From: Spartobacteria bacterium
Lineage (GTDB): Bacteria > Verrucomicrobiota > Verrucomicrobiia > Chthoniobacterales > Chthoniobacteraceae
DNA: 64,000 nucleotides
Direction: 5' to 3'
Assembly (NCBI GenBank): GCA_021324395.1
Contig: JAJPJG010000017.1
Location: forward strand, 1-64,000
The notes below the pieces were generated by a model, which saw nothing but the letters and a program-made list of their open reading frames with translations, was not told where the DNA came from and made no database searches. Both the position numbers and the translations under genes were made by a program. The first letter of the stretch is position 1. Each line of letters begins with the position of its first letter. This document shows positions 46,893 through 58,082 of the stretch, piece after piece.

Positions 46893-49022
46893 TCAGTTAT
46901 CGAGACAGTCGCGCACGGCTCTGACGAGCACATTGGGATTATACGGTTTTGCGAGGAACGAACGGCCCTCGGGGAGCGGTGCGGATTCGGTGCAAAAGTC
47001 GGAACTGTAGCCGCTGGAGTAGATCACTTTCAGATCCGCTTTCTCGGCTTTGAGTCGATCGGCGAGGATGTTGCCTTTGAGTCCATTGGGCATGACGAGG
47101 TCGGTCACGAGCAGGTCGAACTCGCCGTTGCGCTTCTGCCACAACTTGAGCGCCTCGGGGCCGTCGGCCGCGACCCACACTTTGTAGCCGTGGTCGCGCA
47201 GGACCGCGGTAATGATCTCGCGCACGGCGCGTTCGTCTTCGACCAGCAGAATCCTTTCCTCACCGCCGCGAATGTCGCCGGCGTCAGGAAGCGCAACCGG
47301 CTTGGCCTGATCTTCATTCGCGGGGAGAAAGATTTTCAAAACCGTGCCTTCGTTAATTCGACTCGTCACCTCGATCCATCCGTCGAGTTGCGAGACGATT
47401 CCGTGGACGGTGGCGAGGCCGATGCCAGTGCCTTTGCCCACTTCCTTAGTCGTGAAAAATGGCTCGAAAATGTGACTGAGCGTTTCGGCGCTCATTCCGC
47501 AGCCCGTGTCGCTGATGGTGAGGCAAACAAAATTCCCGACGCGCGACTCGGCGTGACGACGGACGTGCGCCGCATCGATCGTAACCGACTCAGTGCGGAC
47601 GGTGAGCCGGCCCCCGTGCGGCATCGCATCGCGGGCATTGACCACGAGATTCATGGCGACCTGCTCGATGTTGCTTTCGTCGGCAAAAATCGCGGGCAGG
47701 TCCTCGCCAAATTCGCAACTCAGCTCGATATGTTCGCCGATCACGCGGCGGAGCATGCCGTGTAGATTGCGCAGCGTCTCGTTGAGATCGAGCACGCGCG
47801 GCAGGACGATTTGTTTGCGGCTGAAAGTGAGAAGCTGGCGGGTGAGCGCGGCGGCGCGTTCGGCGGCGAGCGCAACTTGCTGGAGCGATTCGATCACCCT
47901 GTCGTCCAGGCCATTTGCGGCGAGGCTCAAGCTCGTGTGACCCTGGATGACGGTCAGCATGTTGTTAAAATCATGCGCGACGCCCGAGGCGAACTGTCCG
48001 ACAGCTTCGAGCTTTTGCGCGTGCCGGAGTTGCTTTTCGAGGTTCCGCTGCTCGCTCACGTCCAACGTCGCGACCAAGGCGACCGCCTTGCCGTTGAGAT
48101 CGAATGCCTCCGCCGAAACGATGCAGTCGCGCAGTTCGCCAGCGGTGGTGCGCAGTTGGGTCTCGAGGCTGCGCACCGAGCCTTCGCGCCGAAGCCGCTG
48201 CCAGAGTTCACGCTGCGCTTCGGTATTCGGGCAAATCCCTAGCTCGGTCGGCGTCTGGTCGGCGATTTCGGTTCGGCGGGTTCCGGTCATCGCGAGGAAA
48301 GCTTCGTTCACGTCGATGAAGCGTTCGGTGGCGAGCACTTGGATGGCCATCGGGATCGGGCTGGCCTTGAATGCTTTCGCGAAACGCTCTTCGGCTTGCG
48401 CGCGCTCGTTCATTTCCTGCCGCAGCCGCAGATTGGCCGATTGCAATTCCTGGGTGCGCGTCGCTACGGTTTTGTCGAGGCTTTCGAGATGGCAGCGGAG
48501 CTGATGACTGAGCGTCCATTTCTGCGTCAGCGTGTGCGCGAGCTGGAGGACTTCCACGTTATCGAAAGGCTTTTTCAAAATCACCAGGCTGTCGGTCTGG
48601 CCGATCTGATGAATCATTTCCTCCCACGAGTAATCCGAGTAGGCCGTGCAAATGACGACCTGCAACTCGGGATATTGCTTCCAAATTTTGCTGATCGTCT
48701 CGATGCCATCCCAGCCGGGCGGCATCCGCACATCGACGAAAGCCATCGCGTAGGGCCGTCCATTCGCAGCGGCTTGCTTGACCATCTCGAGGCCTTCCTG
48801 TCCTTGAAATGCGGAGTCCACTTCAAACGCGACTTCGTTGCCTCGTCCGGCCTCGATCCCGAAGAGCGCGGCCGCTTCTTCATCGTGCGCAGATTCTTCA
48901 GGCGCCGCGACGCCGAGGATTTTTCGGACGTCGTCGTGGATCGACGTGTTGTCGTCGATGATCAAAATTCGCTGATTGCGATTCGTTGCGGATGGAGTGC
49001 TGGCAATCGAGGTGGCGTGCAT
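46893..49022 (-). CDS. Receiver-PAS-histidine kinase-receiver hybrid
   Basis: A 709-residue cytoplasmic hybrid kinase. The N-terminal receiver (ILIIDDNTSIHDDVRKIL, Asp in AFVDVRMPPG, Lys in LILKKPFD-like segment) carries an insertion between its first strands. A coiled-coil follows, then a PAS domain (about 220-340), HisKA with SGVAHDFNNMLTVIQ, and an ATPase domain with NARDAMPHGG, DTGCGM and GKGTGIGLA. A second receiver at the C-terminus has LLVTDLVMPNG. The gene lies five bases after the sensor kinase and is probably its downstream partner in a phosphorelay. Confidence 0.93.
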   Translation of the reverse strand: MHATSIASTPSATNRNQRILIIDDNTSIHDDVRKILGVAAPEESAHDEEAAALFGIEAGRGNEVAFEVDSAFQGQEGLEMVKQAAANGRPYAMAFVDVRMPPGWDGIETISKIWKQYPELQVVICTAYSDYSWEEMIHQIGQTDSLVILKKPFDNVEVLQLAHTLTQKWTLSHQLRCHLESLDKTVATRTQELQSANLRLRQEMNERAQAEERFAKAFKASPIPMAIQVLATERFIDVNEAFLAMTGTRRTEIADQTPTELGICPNTEAQRELWQRLRREGSVRSLETQLRTTAGELRDCIVSAEAFDLNGKAVALVATLDVSEQRNLEKQLRHAQKLEAVGQFASGVAHDFNNMLTVIQGHTSLSLAANGLDDRVIESLQQVALAAERAAALTRQLLTFSRKQIVLPRVLDLNETLRNLHGMLRRVIGEHIELSCEFGEDLPAIFADESNIEQVAMNLVVNARDAMPHGGRLTVRTESVTIDAAHVRRHAESRVGNFVCLTISDTGCGMSAETLSHIFEPFFTTKEVGKGTGIGLATVHGIVSQLDGWIEVTSRINEGTVLKIFLPANEDQAKPVALPDAGDIRGGEERILLVEDERAVREIITAVLRDHGYKVWVAADGPEALKLWQKRNGEFDLLVTDLVMPNGLKGNILADRLKAEKADLKVIYSSGYSSDFCTESAPLPEGRSFLAKPYNPNVLVRAVRDCLDN

Positions 49023-49027
49023 AACGT

Positions 49028-51436
49028 TTAGGTTGTGGATGGGATGTCCATCGGCAGTTCGAGAGTGAAAGTCGCGCCCGCGCCAATGCCGTCGCTTTGC
49101 GCGATGAGCGAGCCGCCCATTTCTTTCGCGGCCAGCGCCGCGCTGTGCAGTCCGAAGCCGTGGCCGTCCGTTTTTGTCGTGAAGCCGTGCGCGAAAATGC
49201 GCGCGAGATTTTCCTGCGCGATACCGATGCCGTTGTCGGCGACTGCGATCTTCACGCAGTTGTTTCCGTTGCGGCGAATGCTGACGGTGATTTGCTTGTC
49301 GAGCCGACTGCTTTCGCTCACCGCGTATTTGGCATTGCGGATCACGTTGATCAAAATCTGGAGCACCTTGTGTTTATCCACGCGCACCGGCGGGACATCG
49401 TCGAACGCGCGGATGACTTCGACGCGATGGCGATTGAAGGCCGCATCATTCATTCCCAGCGCGTCCTCGACAAGGTCGGCGGCGGGCAATACTTCGCTGA
49501 GCCCGGAGACTTTCGCGTAATTCTGCTGCACAGCCACGATGTCCTTGATGTGCGCGATGTTTTTCGAGAGCCCCTCGGCCTCGCGCAGCAATTCCGCCTG
49601 CTCGCCGCCCAGCCGCTCCGCGAGAGATCCAATGAAGGCTGGAATCTTGCTTCCCTTCGGATCGGTCGTCATGAATGTCGCCAGATTGCCGGCGTTTTCG
49701 TTCAGCATCGTGGAGACTTGCGCGAGGTGTGAGACGCGGGATTTGCGTAACCGGTCGGTGATGAGCAGCGCCGAGACATTCACGCTGTTCAAAACATTGC
49801 CGACATTGTGCAGCACGCCGGTGGCGACTTCCGCCATGCCCGCACGCCGCGAGGTGTCCATGAGTTGCTTGTTGAGTTTTTCGAGTTCCGCTTCGTGCCG
49901 TTTCCGCTCGGTGATGTCTTGGACCGTGCCTTCGTAATAGAGCAGCGTGCCCGCAGGATCATAGGCCGCCCGGGCGTGCTCCGAAATCCAGATCACGCTC
50001 CCGTCCTTGCGATAGATTTCCGATTCGAATCTATGAACTTCGCCGGCTTGCGCGATCAGGCGTTGAAACTCGGCGCGTCGCTGCGGATTCACGTAAAGCC
50101 GCTTGCTGATGTCGGTCACGCTGGCCTGCAAATCGGCCACGGAATCGTAGCCATACATTCGGGCCAGCGTCGGATTCGCCACTAGGTAGCACCCATCCGC
50201 CGTCGTCTGGAAAATCCCTTCGACGGCGTTTTCGAAAATGCCGCGATACTGCTCCTCCGCCGTTCGCAGCGCGGCTTCGACGCGTTTCCTCTCGGCAATC
50301 TCTGCCTGCAAGGCCTCGTTGGCGCTTCGGAGATCGTTCGCTTGCTGGCGCAATGGGCCGCTGATGCTCCGTGTGATGAACGTGACGAATCCGATCGCGG
50401 CGAGCAGCGCGCAGGCAGCCACCAGCAGGCTTCTGGCTCGGCGGTGCTGGTAAGCTTCGATGCGCTTTTGCAGCAGCGTATCCACCTCTTCATCGGCGAT
50501 CCGCCAAAGGTTGAAGCTCGCATCCCGCGCTTTTGTGCCCGCTTCGAGATACTCCTCGGGTGTAACGTCCACACGTTCGAGATAGGTGAAGCGCTTGGTC
50601 AGCCGAATGAATTTCTCCATCGCGGCAACGTAGTCCTGCAAAGCCGGCGGCACCCTTTCCTGAAGGCTTGGACTCGTCCCATAAAAATTAGGGTCTTCCC
50701 TCACTGAAGTTTCCACACTGCCTTTTACGCGATCCAGATCCTCCTGCTGCAGCATCGCGACAAAAACATCAAACTGCTGGCGGTCCTGGAGAGATACATA
50801 CGGTTGTCGGAGCGCCGCTTCCCCGATCGCCATCACGGCAGCGAGCCGGTCCTGCGATTGCGGCAGCGCCAGGAGCGTCGCATCCATCAAATAGTAACTG
50901 TCCAAGTCTGGATCGAGAATGAGATTCGACGTGTCGCCCGCGTGCGTAATCATCGTCCGAATGTCTGCTACCAAGTGCAGATGCTTCTCGGCGCTGGCCG
51001 CCGGGGTGAGGTTCAAAACCTCTGCCTTTAGCTGCTCCCATTCGCCGTGAACCGTCTGCGCGCGGTAGTATTCCCGATGTCGCTTGGCCAGGCCTTCGTC
51101 GGTAAACTGAAGCTCGACACCGAGCCTCGAATCGACCTCCTCGAGCTTTTGAAAAGACGCATCAATCTCGGCCGCCTTCTTCTCGATTTGCTCCCTGGCC
51201 GCGGATTCGCCGTTCAACGCCTGCTGCGCGAGCTTCCGATGTTGCGGAATCAACTCCAGCAGCTCCTCCAACGGCCGCTGATAGACGTTCCCCTTCTGCT
51301 CCAGCCGGGCAACTTCGATGTTGTCGTTGATCGCGGTGATGAACAGGTAAAGCATCACCGAATCGGGCAGCACAAAGAAGATGCTGATCAGCATCAATTT
51401 CTGCGAGATTTTGAGCTTCTGAAACCACTCTCTCAT
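49028..51436 (-). CDS. Membrane sensor histidine kinase with PAS
   Basis: An 802-residue sensor. A transmembrane helix near the N-terminus (KLMLISIFFVLPDSVMLYLF) and a second near 340 (LLVAACALLAAIGFVTFI) flank a ~300-residue periplasmic region that is mainly helical. A coiled-coil and a PAS domain (IFENAVEGIFQTTADG) follow. The phospho-acceptor is in the unusual GVLHNVGNVLNSVN box. The ATPase domain has NVIRNAKYA, DNGIG and the atypical glycine loop GHGFGLHSAA. The ATG at 51436 is chosen since it opens MREWFQKLKISQKL directly before the helix. Confidence 0.92.
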   Translation of the reverse strand: MREWFQKLKISQKLMLISIFFVLPDSVMLYLFITAINDNIEVARLEQKGNVYQRPLEELLELIPQHRKLAQQALNGESAAREQIEKKAAEIDASFQKLEEVDSRLGVELQFTDEGLAKRHREYYRAQTVHGEWEQLKAEVLNLTPAASAEKHLHLVADIRTMITHAGDTSNLILDPDLDSYYLMDATLLALPQSQDRLAAVMAIGEAALRQPYVSLQDRQQFDVFVAMLQQEDLDRVKGSVETSVREDPNFYGTSPSLQERVPPALQDYVAAMEKFIRLTKRFTYLERVDVTPEEYLEAGTKARDASFNLWRIADEEVDTLLQKRIEAYQHRRARSLLVAACALLAAIGFVTFITRSISGPLRQQANDLRSANEALQAEIAERKRVEAALRTAEEQYRGIFENAVEGIFQTTADGCYLVANPTLARMYGYDSVADLQASVTDISKRLYVNPQRRAEFQRLIAQAGEVHRFESEIYRKDGSVIWISEHARAAYDPAGTLLYYEGTVQDITERKRHEAELEKLNKQLMDTSRRAGMAEVATGVLHNVGNVLNSVNVSALLITDRLRKSRVSHLAQVSTMLNENAGNLATFMTTDPKGSKIPAFIGSLAERLGGEQAELLREAEGLSKNIAHIKDIVAVQQNYAKVSGLSEVLPAADLVEDALGMNDAAFNRHRVEVIRAFDDVPPVRVDKHKVLQILINVIRNAKYAVSESSRLDKQITVSIRRNGNNCVKIAVADNGIGIAQENLARIFAHGFTTKTDGHGFGLHSAALAAKEMGGSLIAQSDGIGAGATFTLELPMDIPSTT

Positions 51437-53477
<2,041 letters not shown>

Positions 53478-53623
53478 AGCTGGAATATACGCCTGCGCCG
53501 CCGCTTTGCAGCAAGGCGCAATCGCAGAAACAAACCGCGCGGAGGCGCGAAATTTGCAATCTGCAATTAGCGATTCCGAAGCTTGCCGCAACAGCCCGAT
53601 TCCGCTTGCTTATCTTTCGCTCG

Positions 53624-54511
53624 ATGTTGTTGCGTTTCGCTCTGCTGCCCTGCCTTTTCTTTGCTCCCCTGCTGCGCGCGGAGACGGATGATTCGCGCGG
53701 GCTAAACGGGCTGCAGGAGGTGGAGTTCGTGCGATTGTCGGATACGAATTTGACGCCGCTTGGAAAGGCGGCGCTGGAGATTCGCCAGGCGGAATGGAAG
53801 CACGCGGAGACGACGAATTTCATCTATCATTTTTTCCATGGGTTCGTCGCGACGCCCGTATCGGTCGAAGCGGAGTTTTACTATCGGGTCGTCGCGAAGG
53901 AACTGGACCGCGACACGTCGCAATGGGAACGGAAGTGCCAGATTTTTATTTTTGAAAAGCCGGAGGACTGGCACGCGTTCCAGACAAAGGCGCAGCTCGA
54001 TCCCTGGACGGGCGGGATTCACGCGGGCGGCTGCCTTTTCATCCAGCGCGACCCGGAATACAAATTCAAAGGCCGCTCGCTCGGGCACGAAACAACGCAC
54101 CTGGTCGTGCACCGGTTTTTCGGAAGCGGCGTGCCGCTCTGGCTCGACGAGGGCTACGCGGAATATGCGTCGATCCGCGCCTACGCGAGCTACATGCGGG
54201 CGCGCAACTACAACACGAAGCCTGGCTCGCAGGTGGTCGCGCCGGCGGATTTCATTCCGCTGAAGACGCTGACGGAGTGGCTGAGCTACCCGACGGACGT
54301 GAAACAGGTGGAGACATTTTATAACGAGTCGGAAAAGCTGGTGCGCTTCCTCGCTGCGACGAACAAGCAGCAGTTCCTCGCGTTTTTCGACGCGATGTCG
54401 AAAGGCAACAAATTCGAGTCGGCGCTCTGGAAAATGTTTGGCTCGCGTTTTGCGAGCCTCGATTCGCTGGAGCGGGAATTCAGGGAATACGCGACGAAAA
54501 ATGAGGAATGA
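53624..54511 (+). CDS. Secreted peptidase-MA-like metallopeptidase 1
   Basis: A 295-residue exported protein (signal peptide MLLRFALLPCLFFAPLLRAE). The gluzincin zinc motif GHETTH places His155, Glu156 and His159, with the third ligand Glu176 in PLWLDEGYAEY. This matches the peptidase-MA-like/DUF1570-type families. Upstream it has WKHAETTNF, also found in the next gene. The ATG at 53624 is chosen over a TTG six codons earlier because the signal peptide starts there. It forms an operon with the paralogue and holA (ATGA then TAATG). Confidence 0.82.
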   Translation: MLLRFALLPCLFFAPLLRAETDDSRGLNGLQEVEFVRLSDTNLTPLGKAALEIRQAEWKHAETTNFIYHFFHGFVATPVSVEAEFYYRVVAKELDRDTSQWERKCQIFIFEKPEDWHAFQTKAQLDPWTGGIHAGGCLFIQRDPEYKFKGRSLGHETTHLVVHRFFGSGVPLWLDEGYAEYASIRAYASYMRARNYNTKPGSQVVAPADFIPLKTLTEWLSYPTDVKQVETFYNESEKLVRFLAATNKQQFLAFFDAMSKGNKFESALWKMFGSRFASLDSLEREFREYATKNEE

Positions 54512-55509
54512 GTAAATTTTTTGGAATGAAGATCGTTTCGCGTTTTCTACGGCCAATTGCTCATTGGTCATTCGCCGTTGGACATTTGATTTTCCTCGCT
54601 GCGAGCGCACACGCGCAATCCGGAAACTGGCCATTCGCCTCGCCCTCTCCGGGCGCGACGCCCCGTCCGTTTTTTAGCAACACACCCGCTTCCGACGAGC
54701 CGGCGCGCGAGGTGCCGCTGGTGGAAAAAAAATGGGATCAGCTTTCGGATCAGCGCGCCGATGCGCTCGCGCAAAAGGCGCTCGCGATCAAGCCGAATGA
54801 TTGGAAGCACGCCGAGACGGACAATTTCATCCTGCATTACCGTCGCGTGACCGAGGCTCGAAAAGTCGCGCGCGAAGTCGAATACGATTTGTGGTTCGTC
54901 GCAAAGACGCTCGGCGCAAACAAAGAGCAATACAAACGCAAGTCGCACGTGTTCGTTTTCGAAGACGAGGCGGAGTGGAAGGATTTCCTCGCGCAGACGA
55001 CGTTTCCGCAGTGGTTCGGCAGTTTCGCGCATGGCGACGAATTGTTTTTAAACGTGCGCCGGATGGAAGGCGGGCGCGGTTTCGATTCGCACACGCTGGC
55101 GCACGAAACAACGCACGCAGTCGTGGCGCGGCTTTATCCGCGGGACAACTGGCCGCTTTGGCTCAACGAAGGTTTCGCCGAATATATGGGCAACGCGAGT
55201 GTTGCGGCGCGAAAAAACCAGACGGTGAAAGGTCGCGAGCGTCTGCTGAATTTCGCCAGTCTGCCGCTCGAGCGGCTCACGGGCATGACGCAATATCCGC
55301 AGGAAACAGTGCAGGTCGCGCAGCTTTACGAGACGTCCGAAAAACTCGTGCGCTTTTTGATGACCGAAGGCGGGCAGGAACGCTTTCCGCGTTTCATCGA
55401 CGCCATGATCGCGGGCAAATCGCTGCAGGACGCAGTGCTGGAACTTTACGGCGATCGCTTTAAAAGCTGGGATGACTTTATGAAAAAATACGAGCGCTTT
55501 TCCAAATAA
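54508..55509 (+). CDS. Secreted peptidase-MA-like metallopeptidase 2
   Basis: A 333-residue paralogue of the preceding protein. AHETTH has His199, Glu200, His203 and the third ligand Glu221 in WLNEGFAEY. Shared features with copy 1 include WKHAETDNFILHY, a beta-strand before the zinc motif, and a C-terminal ETSEKLVRFL helix. A signal peptide ends near AHAQ, followed by a Pro/Ser-rich linker. The start codon overlaps the previous stop; an ATG at 54526 is equally possible. Both proteins probably act in the periplasm on peptide or protein substrates. Confidence 0.82.
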   Translation: MSKFFGMKIVSRFLRPIAHWSFAVGHLIFLAASAHAQSGNWPFASPSPGATPRPFFSNTPASDEPAREVPLVEKKWDQLSDQRADALAQKALAIKPNDWKHAETDNFILHYRRVTEARKVAREVEYDLWFVAKTLGANKEQYKRKSHVFVFEDEAEWKDFLAQTTFPQWFGSFAHGDELFLNVRRMEGGRGFDSHTLAHETTHAVVARLYPRDNWPLWLNEGFAEYMGNASVAARKNQTVKGRERLLNFASLPLERLTGMTQYPQETVQVAQLYETSEKLVRFLMTEGGQERFPRFIDAMIAGKSLQDAVLELYGDRFKSWDDFMKKYERFSK

Positions 55510-56639
55510 TGGCCGCGACGAAGAAAACGAAAACCGGCGCAATCTTCGCTGTGGTCGGTTCGGACGACGCCGAAGTGAAACGCGCAGCGGCTGCGCTCGC
55601 GGATGAATTGTCGCCAGCCAGCGCGGGCGATTTCGGACGGGACGTCATCGACGGTTGCGCCGAAAATGTGGAGCAAGCAACGACACGAATTCACCAGACG
55701 ATCGAGGCGCTGCTGACGCTGCCGTTTTTCGGCGGAGAAAAACTCGTGTGGTTAAAGAGCGCGAATTTTCTCGCAGACAGCGTAACCGGACGCGCGGCGG
55801 GTGTGCTGGAAGCGCTGGAGAAATTGCAGGAAACGCTCGCGGCGGGCCTGCCGGACGGCGTGAAGTTTTTGCTGAGCGCGATCGACGTGGATAAGCGGCG
55901 CTCGTTTTACAAGGCGCTCGGAAAATTCGCGAATGTTGCGGTCTTCGACAAAGTCGACGCGAGCCGCAGCGGATGGGAGGAGGAAGCTGCGGCGGGAATC
56001 GAGCGCCGCGCGGGTGAACGCGAACTGCGGTTCAGTTCGGATGCGCTGGAGCTATTCACGCTGATGACCGGCGGCGACACGAGGCAGATCGAAAATGAGC
56101 TGGAGAAGATCGATCTGTATCTGGGCAAAAAGCGGCGCGACGTGCGCCTGGACGATGTGCGGCTGCTCGTGCCGCTCTCCCGCGCTGGTGTGATTTTCGA
56201 GCTCGGCAACGCGATGGCGCAGCGCGATCTGCGCGGCGGGCTCGCGCTGGTGGATCAGTTGTTAAAACAAGGCGAAAGCGCCATCGGCATCCTGCTCGTT
56301 GCGATCGTGCCGACCGTCCGAAATCTGCTCATCGCAAAAGACCTGATGCAGCGCCACAAATTGCGCCCGCCACAGGCGCCGTTTCATTTCACCGCGACGC
56401 TCAATCGTCTGCCGGAAAGCGCGCTTCAGCATTTGCCGCGAAAAAAAGACGGCACGGTGAACGGCTACGCGCTCGGCATTGCCGCGGTCAACGCGCATCG
56501 GTTCGGGTTGGAGGAACTGCGCACGCTTCTCGACGCCTGCCTGCAAGCAAACGTGCAACTCGTCACGACTCAACTCGACGAAAGCGTCGCGTTGAGCGAG
56601 CTCGTCGCGAAGTTTGCGCCGACGAAAAAGGCGGCTTGA
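55509..56639 (+). CDS. holA: DNA polymerase III delta subunit
   Basis: A 376-residue clamp-loader subunit, divergent as usual for HolA. Recognisable segments are FFGGEKLVWLKSANFL, the LTGGDTRQIENELEKIDLYLG-type helices (around residues 190-215) and the C-terminal collar domain with LDACLQANVQLVT. Delta opens the beta sliding clamp. The ATG overlaps the stop of the preceding gene (TAATG), so a replication gene rides behind two peptidase genes. With holB at 17.5 kb the window holds both non-DnaX clamp-loader subunits. Confidence 0.9.
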   Translation: MAATKKTKTGAIFAVVGSDDAEVKRAAAALADELSPASAGDFGRDVIDGCAENVEQATTRIHQTIEALLTLPFFGGEKLVWLKSANFLADSVTGRAAGVLEALEKLQETLAAGLPDGVKFLLSAIDVDKRRSFYKALGKFANVAVFDKVDASRSGWEEEAAAGIERRAGERELRFSSDALELFTLMTGGDTRQIENELEKIDLYLGKKRRDVRLDDVRLLVPLSRAGVIFELGNAMAQRDLRGGLALVDQLLKQGESAIGILLVAIVPTVRNLLIAKDLMQRHKLRPPQAPFHFTATLNRLPESALQHLPRKKDGTVNGYALGIAAVNAHRFGLEELRTLLDACLQANVQLVTTQLDESVALSELVAKFAPTKKAA

Positions 56640-56718
56640 AACGCGCGAAAGGGCTCTTTTTACAGGGCAAATCGAGTTGAGTAGATTTTGTAATACACCC
56701 ACTAAAGGCGCGCTGTAT

Positions 56719-56747
56719 TTGCTTACATTAAAAAATTTAAAAATAAT
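56719..56747 (+). promoter_or_regulatory. Candidate sigma70-type promoter
   Basis: TTGCTT (56719-56724) and AATAAT (56742-56747) are separated by 17 bases, close to the TTGACA/TATAAT consensus, in a strongly AT-rich stretch. Transcription would start near 56754, leaving a leader of about 115 bases before the TauE-family gene. Confidence 0.5.
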
Positions 56748-56813
56748 TGTTGCATCGCTCGCGTGAACCCACTACATATTGCGCAGCTTTTTGAATTGTT
56801 CTGGGGGGAACAT

Positions 56814-56856
56814 CCGCCCTTCGCGGCCACTCGGCCGCGGGGGGCGGTATTTTTTT
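56814..56856 (+). terminator. Strong intrinsic terminator in the TauE leader
   Basis: CCGCCC (56814-56819) pairs with GGGCGG (56842-56847) outside a second perfect stem CGCGGCC/GGCCGCG (56822-56828 with 56833-56839, loop ACTC). Seven T residues follow at 56850-56856. It either ends the holA operon or works as a conditional terminator in the leader of the next gene, 14 bases before its GTG. Confidence 0.8.
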
Positions 56857-56869
56857 GGGGCAACTCGGC

Positions 56870-57631
56870 GTGAGCGCGCTGCCGCATTTCAGCGCCTTTC
56901 AGTGGCTCCTCGCTTTCATCGCCGCCATTTCCATCGGCATTGCCAAAAGCGGCTTCGGCGGGCTTGGCATGGTCACCGTGCTGCTGATGGCCGAGATCAT
57001 GCCCGCGCGCGAATCGACCGGCGTGGTGCTGCCGCTGCTCATTTTCGGCGACGTGCTGGCGGTCGGCGCATTTCGCCGGCACACACAATGGCGCTACATC
57101 GTGCGCATGCTGCTCCCTGCGGCGCTCGGCATTGTGATCGGTTATTTTTTGATGGCGCAAAAAATTCCCGACCGCGTGTTTCGGTTGCTGATCGGACTGA
57201 TCATTCTTGCGCTCGCGACGATGCAGTTTTTTCGGAAAACGCGTCCGGATAAATCTGAGCGCGTGCCGCATCGGCCGTGCTTCGCCTCGTTGACCGGCAT
57301 TGCAGCCGGCGCGACGACGATGCTCGCAAATGCAGCCGGGCCGATCATGTCGCTTTATTTGCTGGCTGCTAATCTGCCGAAATGGGAATTCGTCGGCACG
57401 GCGGCGATGTTTTTCCTCGTCGTCAATCTGGTCAAAGTCCCGTTCAGCGCGCATCTCGGCCTTATCAACGGCTCTTCGCTTTCGTTTAACGTCGCGTTAT
57501 TCCCCGCAGTTGCGCTTGGAATTTACCTCGGTCGCGCGCTTTTAAAGCGGATTCCGCAAAACGCGTTCGAGCAAATCGTGCTAATTTTTACCGCGCTCGC
57601 CTCGGCAAGGCTCATCATCCAATCGCTCTGA
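56870..57631 (+). CDS. TauE/SafE-family permease
   Basis: A 253-residue polytopic inner-membrane protein with about eight hydrophobic helices. It belongs to the TauE/SafE (DUF81) family, which exports sulfite, sulfoacetate and related anions or imports small organic anions. The motif GIAKSGFGGLGMV near the N-terminus and its counterpart AGATTMLANAAGPIMSLYLLA in the second half are typical of the two-repeat fold. The GTG at 56870 has GGGG ten bases upstream; a TTG at 56855 would fall inside the terminator T tract. The regulated-looking leader suggests control by transcript termination. Confidence 0.87.
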   Translation: MSALPHFSAFQWLLAFIAAISIGIAKSGFGGLGMVTVLLMAEIMPARESTGVVLPLLIFGDVLAVGAFRRHTQWRYIVRMLLPAALGIVIGYFLMAQKIPDRVFRLLIGLIILALATMQFFRKTRPDKSERVPHRPCFASLTGIAAGATTMLANAAGPIMSLYLLAANLPKWEFVGTAAMFFLVVNLVKVPFSAHLGLINGSSLSFNVALFPAVALGIYLGRALLKRIPQNAFEQIVLIFTALASARLIIQSL

Positions 57632-57674
57632 TTTTCGTCTCGCAATCGCTGCTCTGCGATTTAGTTTCGCGCGC

Positions 57675-58082
57675 ATGATTTTGACCTTCCTGAACAAATA
57701 CCGCGAAGGCGCGCTGCTCTTTTTGCGCATCGGACTTGGCATCATGTTCATCATTCATGGCGCCCCGAAAATCATGGGCGGACCCGCCGCCTGGGCGAAA
57801 GTCGGCGCTGCCATCGGCTACGTCGGCATCCACGGTTATCCGAAAATCTGGGGCTTTCTCGCTGCGTTCTCCGAATGCTTCGGCGGCATTTTCATGATCC
57901 TCGGACTCTTCTTTCGTCCAGCTTGCATTTTGTTAACGATCACCATGCTCGTCGCCTCGACGATGCTGGTGAAAAAGCACGAGAATTTTCAGCAGAGCGC
58001 GTCACGACCGATCGAACTCGCGATTGTTTTTGCCAGTCTCATTTTCATCGGGCCCGGCAAATACAGCATCGATAAAAGCTAG
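57675..58082 (+). CDS. DoxX-family membrane protein
   Basis: A 135-residue protein with four transmembrane helices and the DoxX family pattern: LRIGLGIMFIIHGAPKI in helix 1 and GFLAAFSECFGGIFMILGL in helix 2-3. DoxX-like proteins are linked to thiosulfate:quinone oxidoreductase or to redox stress, but most are uncharacterised. It follows the TauE gene by 43 bp on the same strand. A sulfur-related pair is possible but unproven. It ends directly against the convergent HEAT-repeat gene. Confidence 0.85.
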   Translation: MILTFLNKYREGALLFLRIGLGIMFIIHGAPKIMGGPAAWAKVGAAIGYVGIHGYPKIWGFLAAFSECFGGIFMILGLFFRPACILLTITMLVASTMLVKKHENFQQSASRPIELAIVFASLIFIGPGKYSIDKS

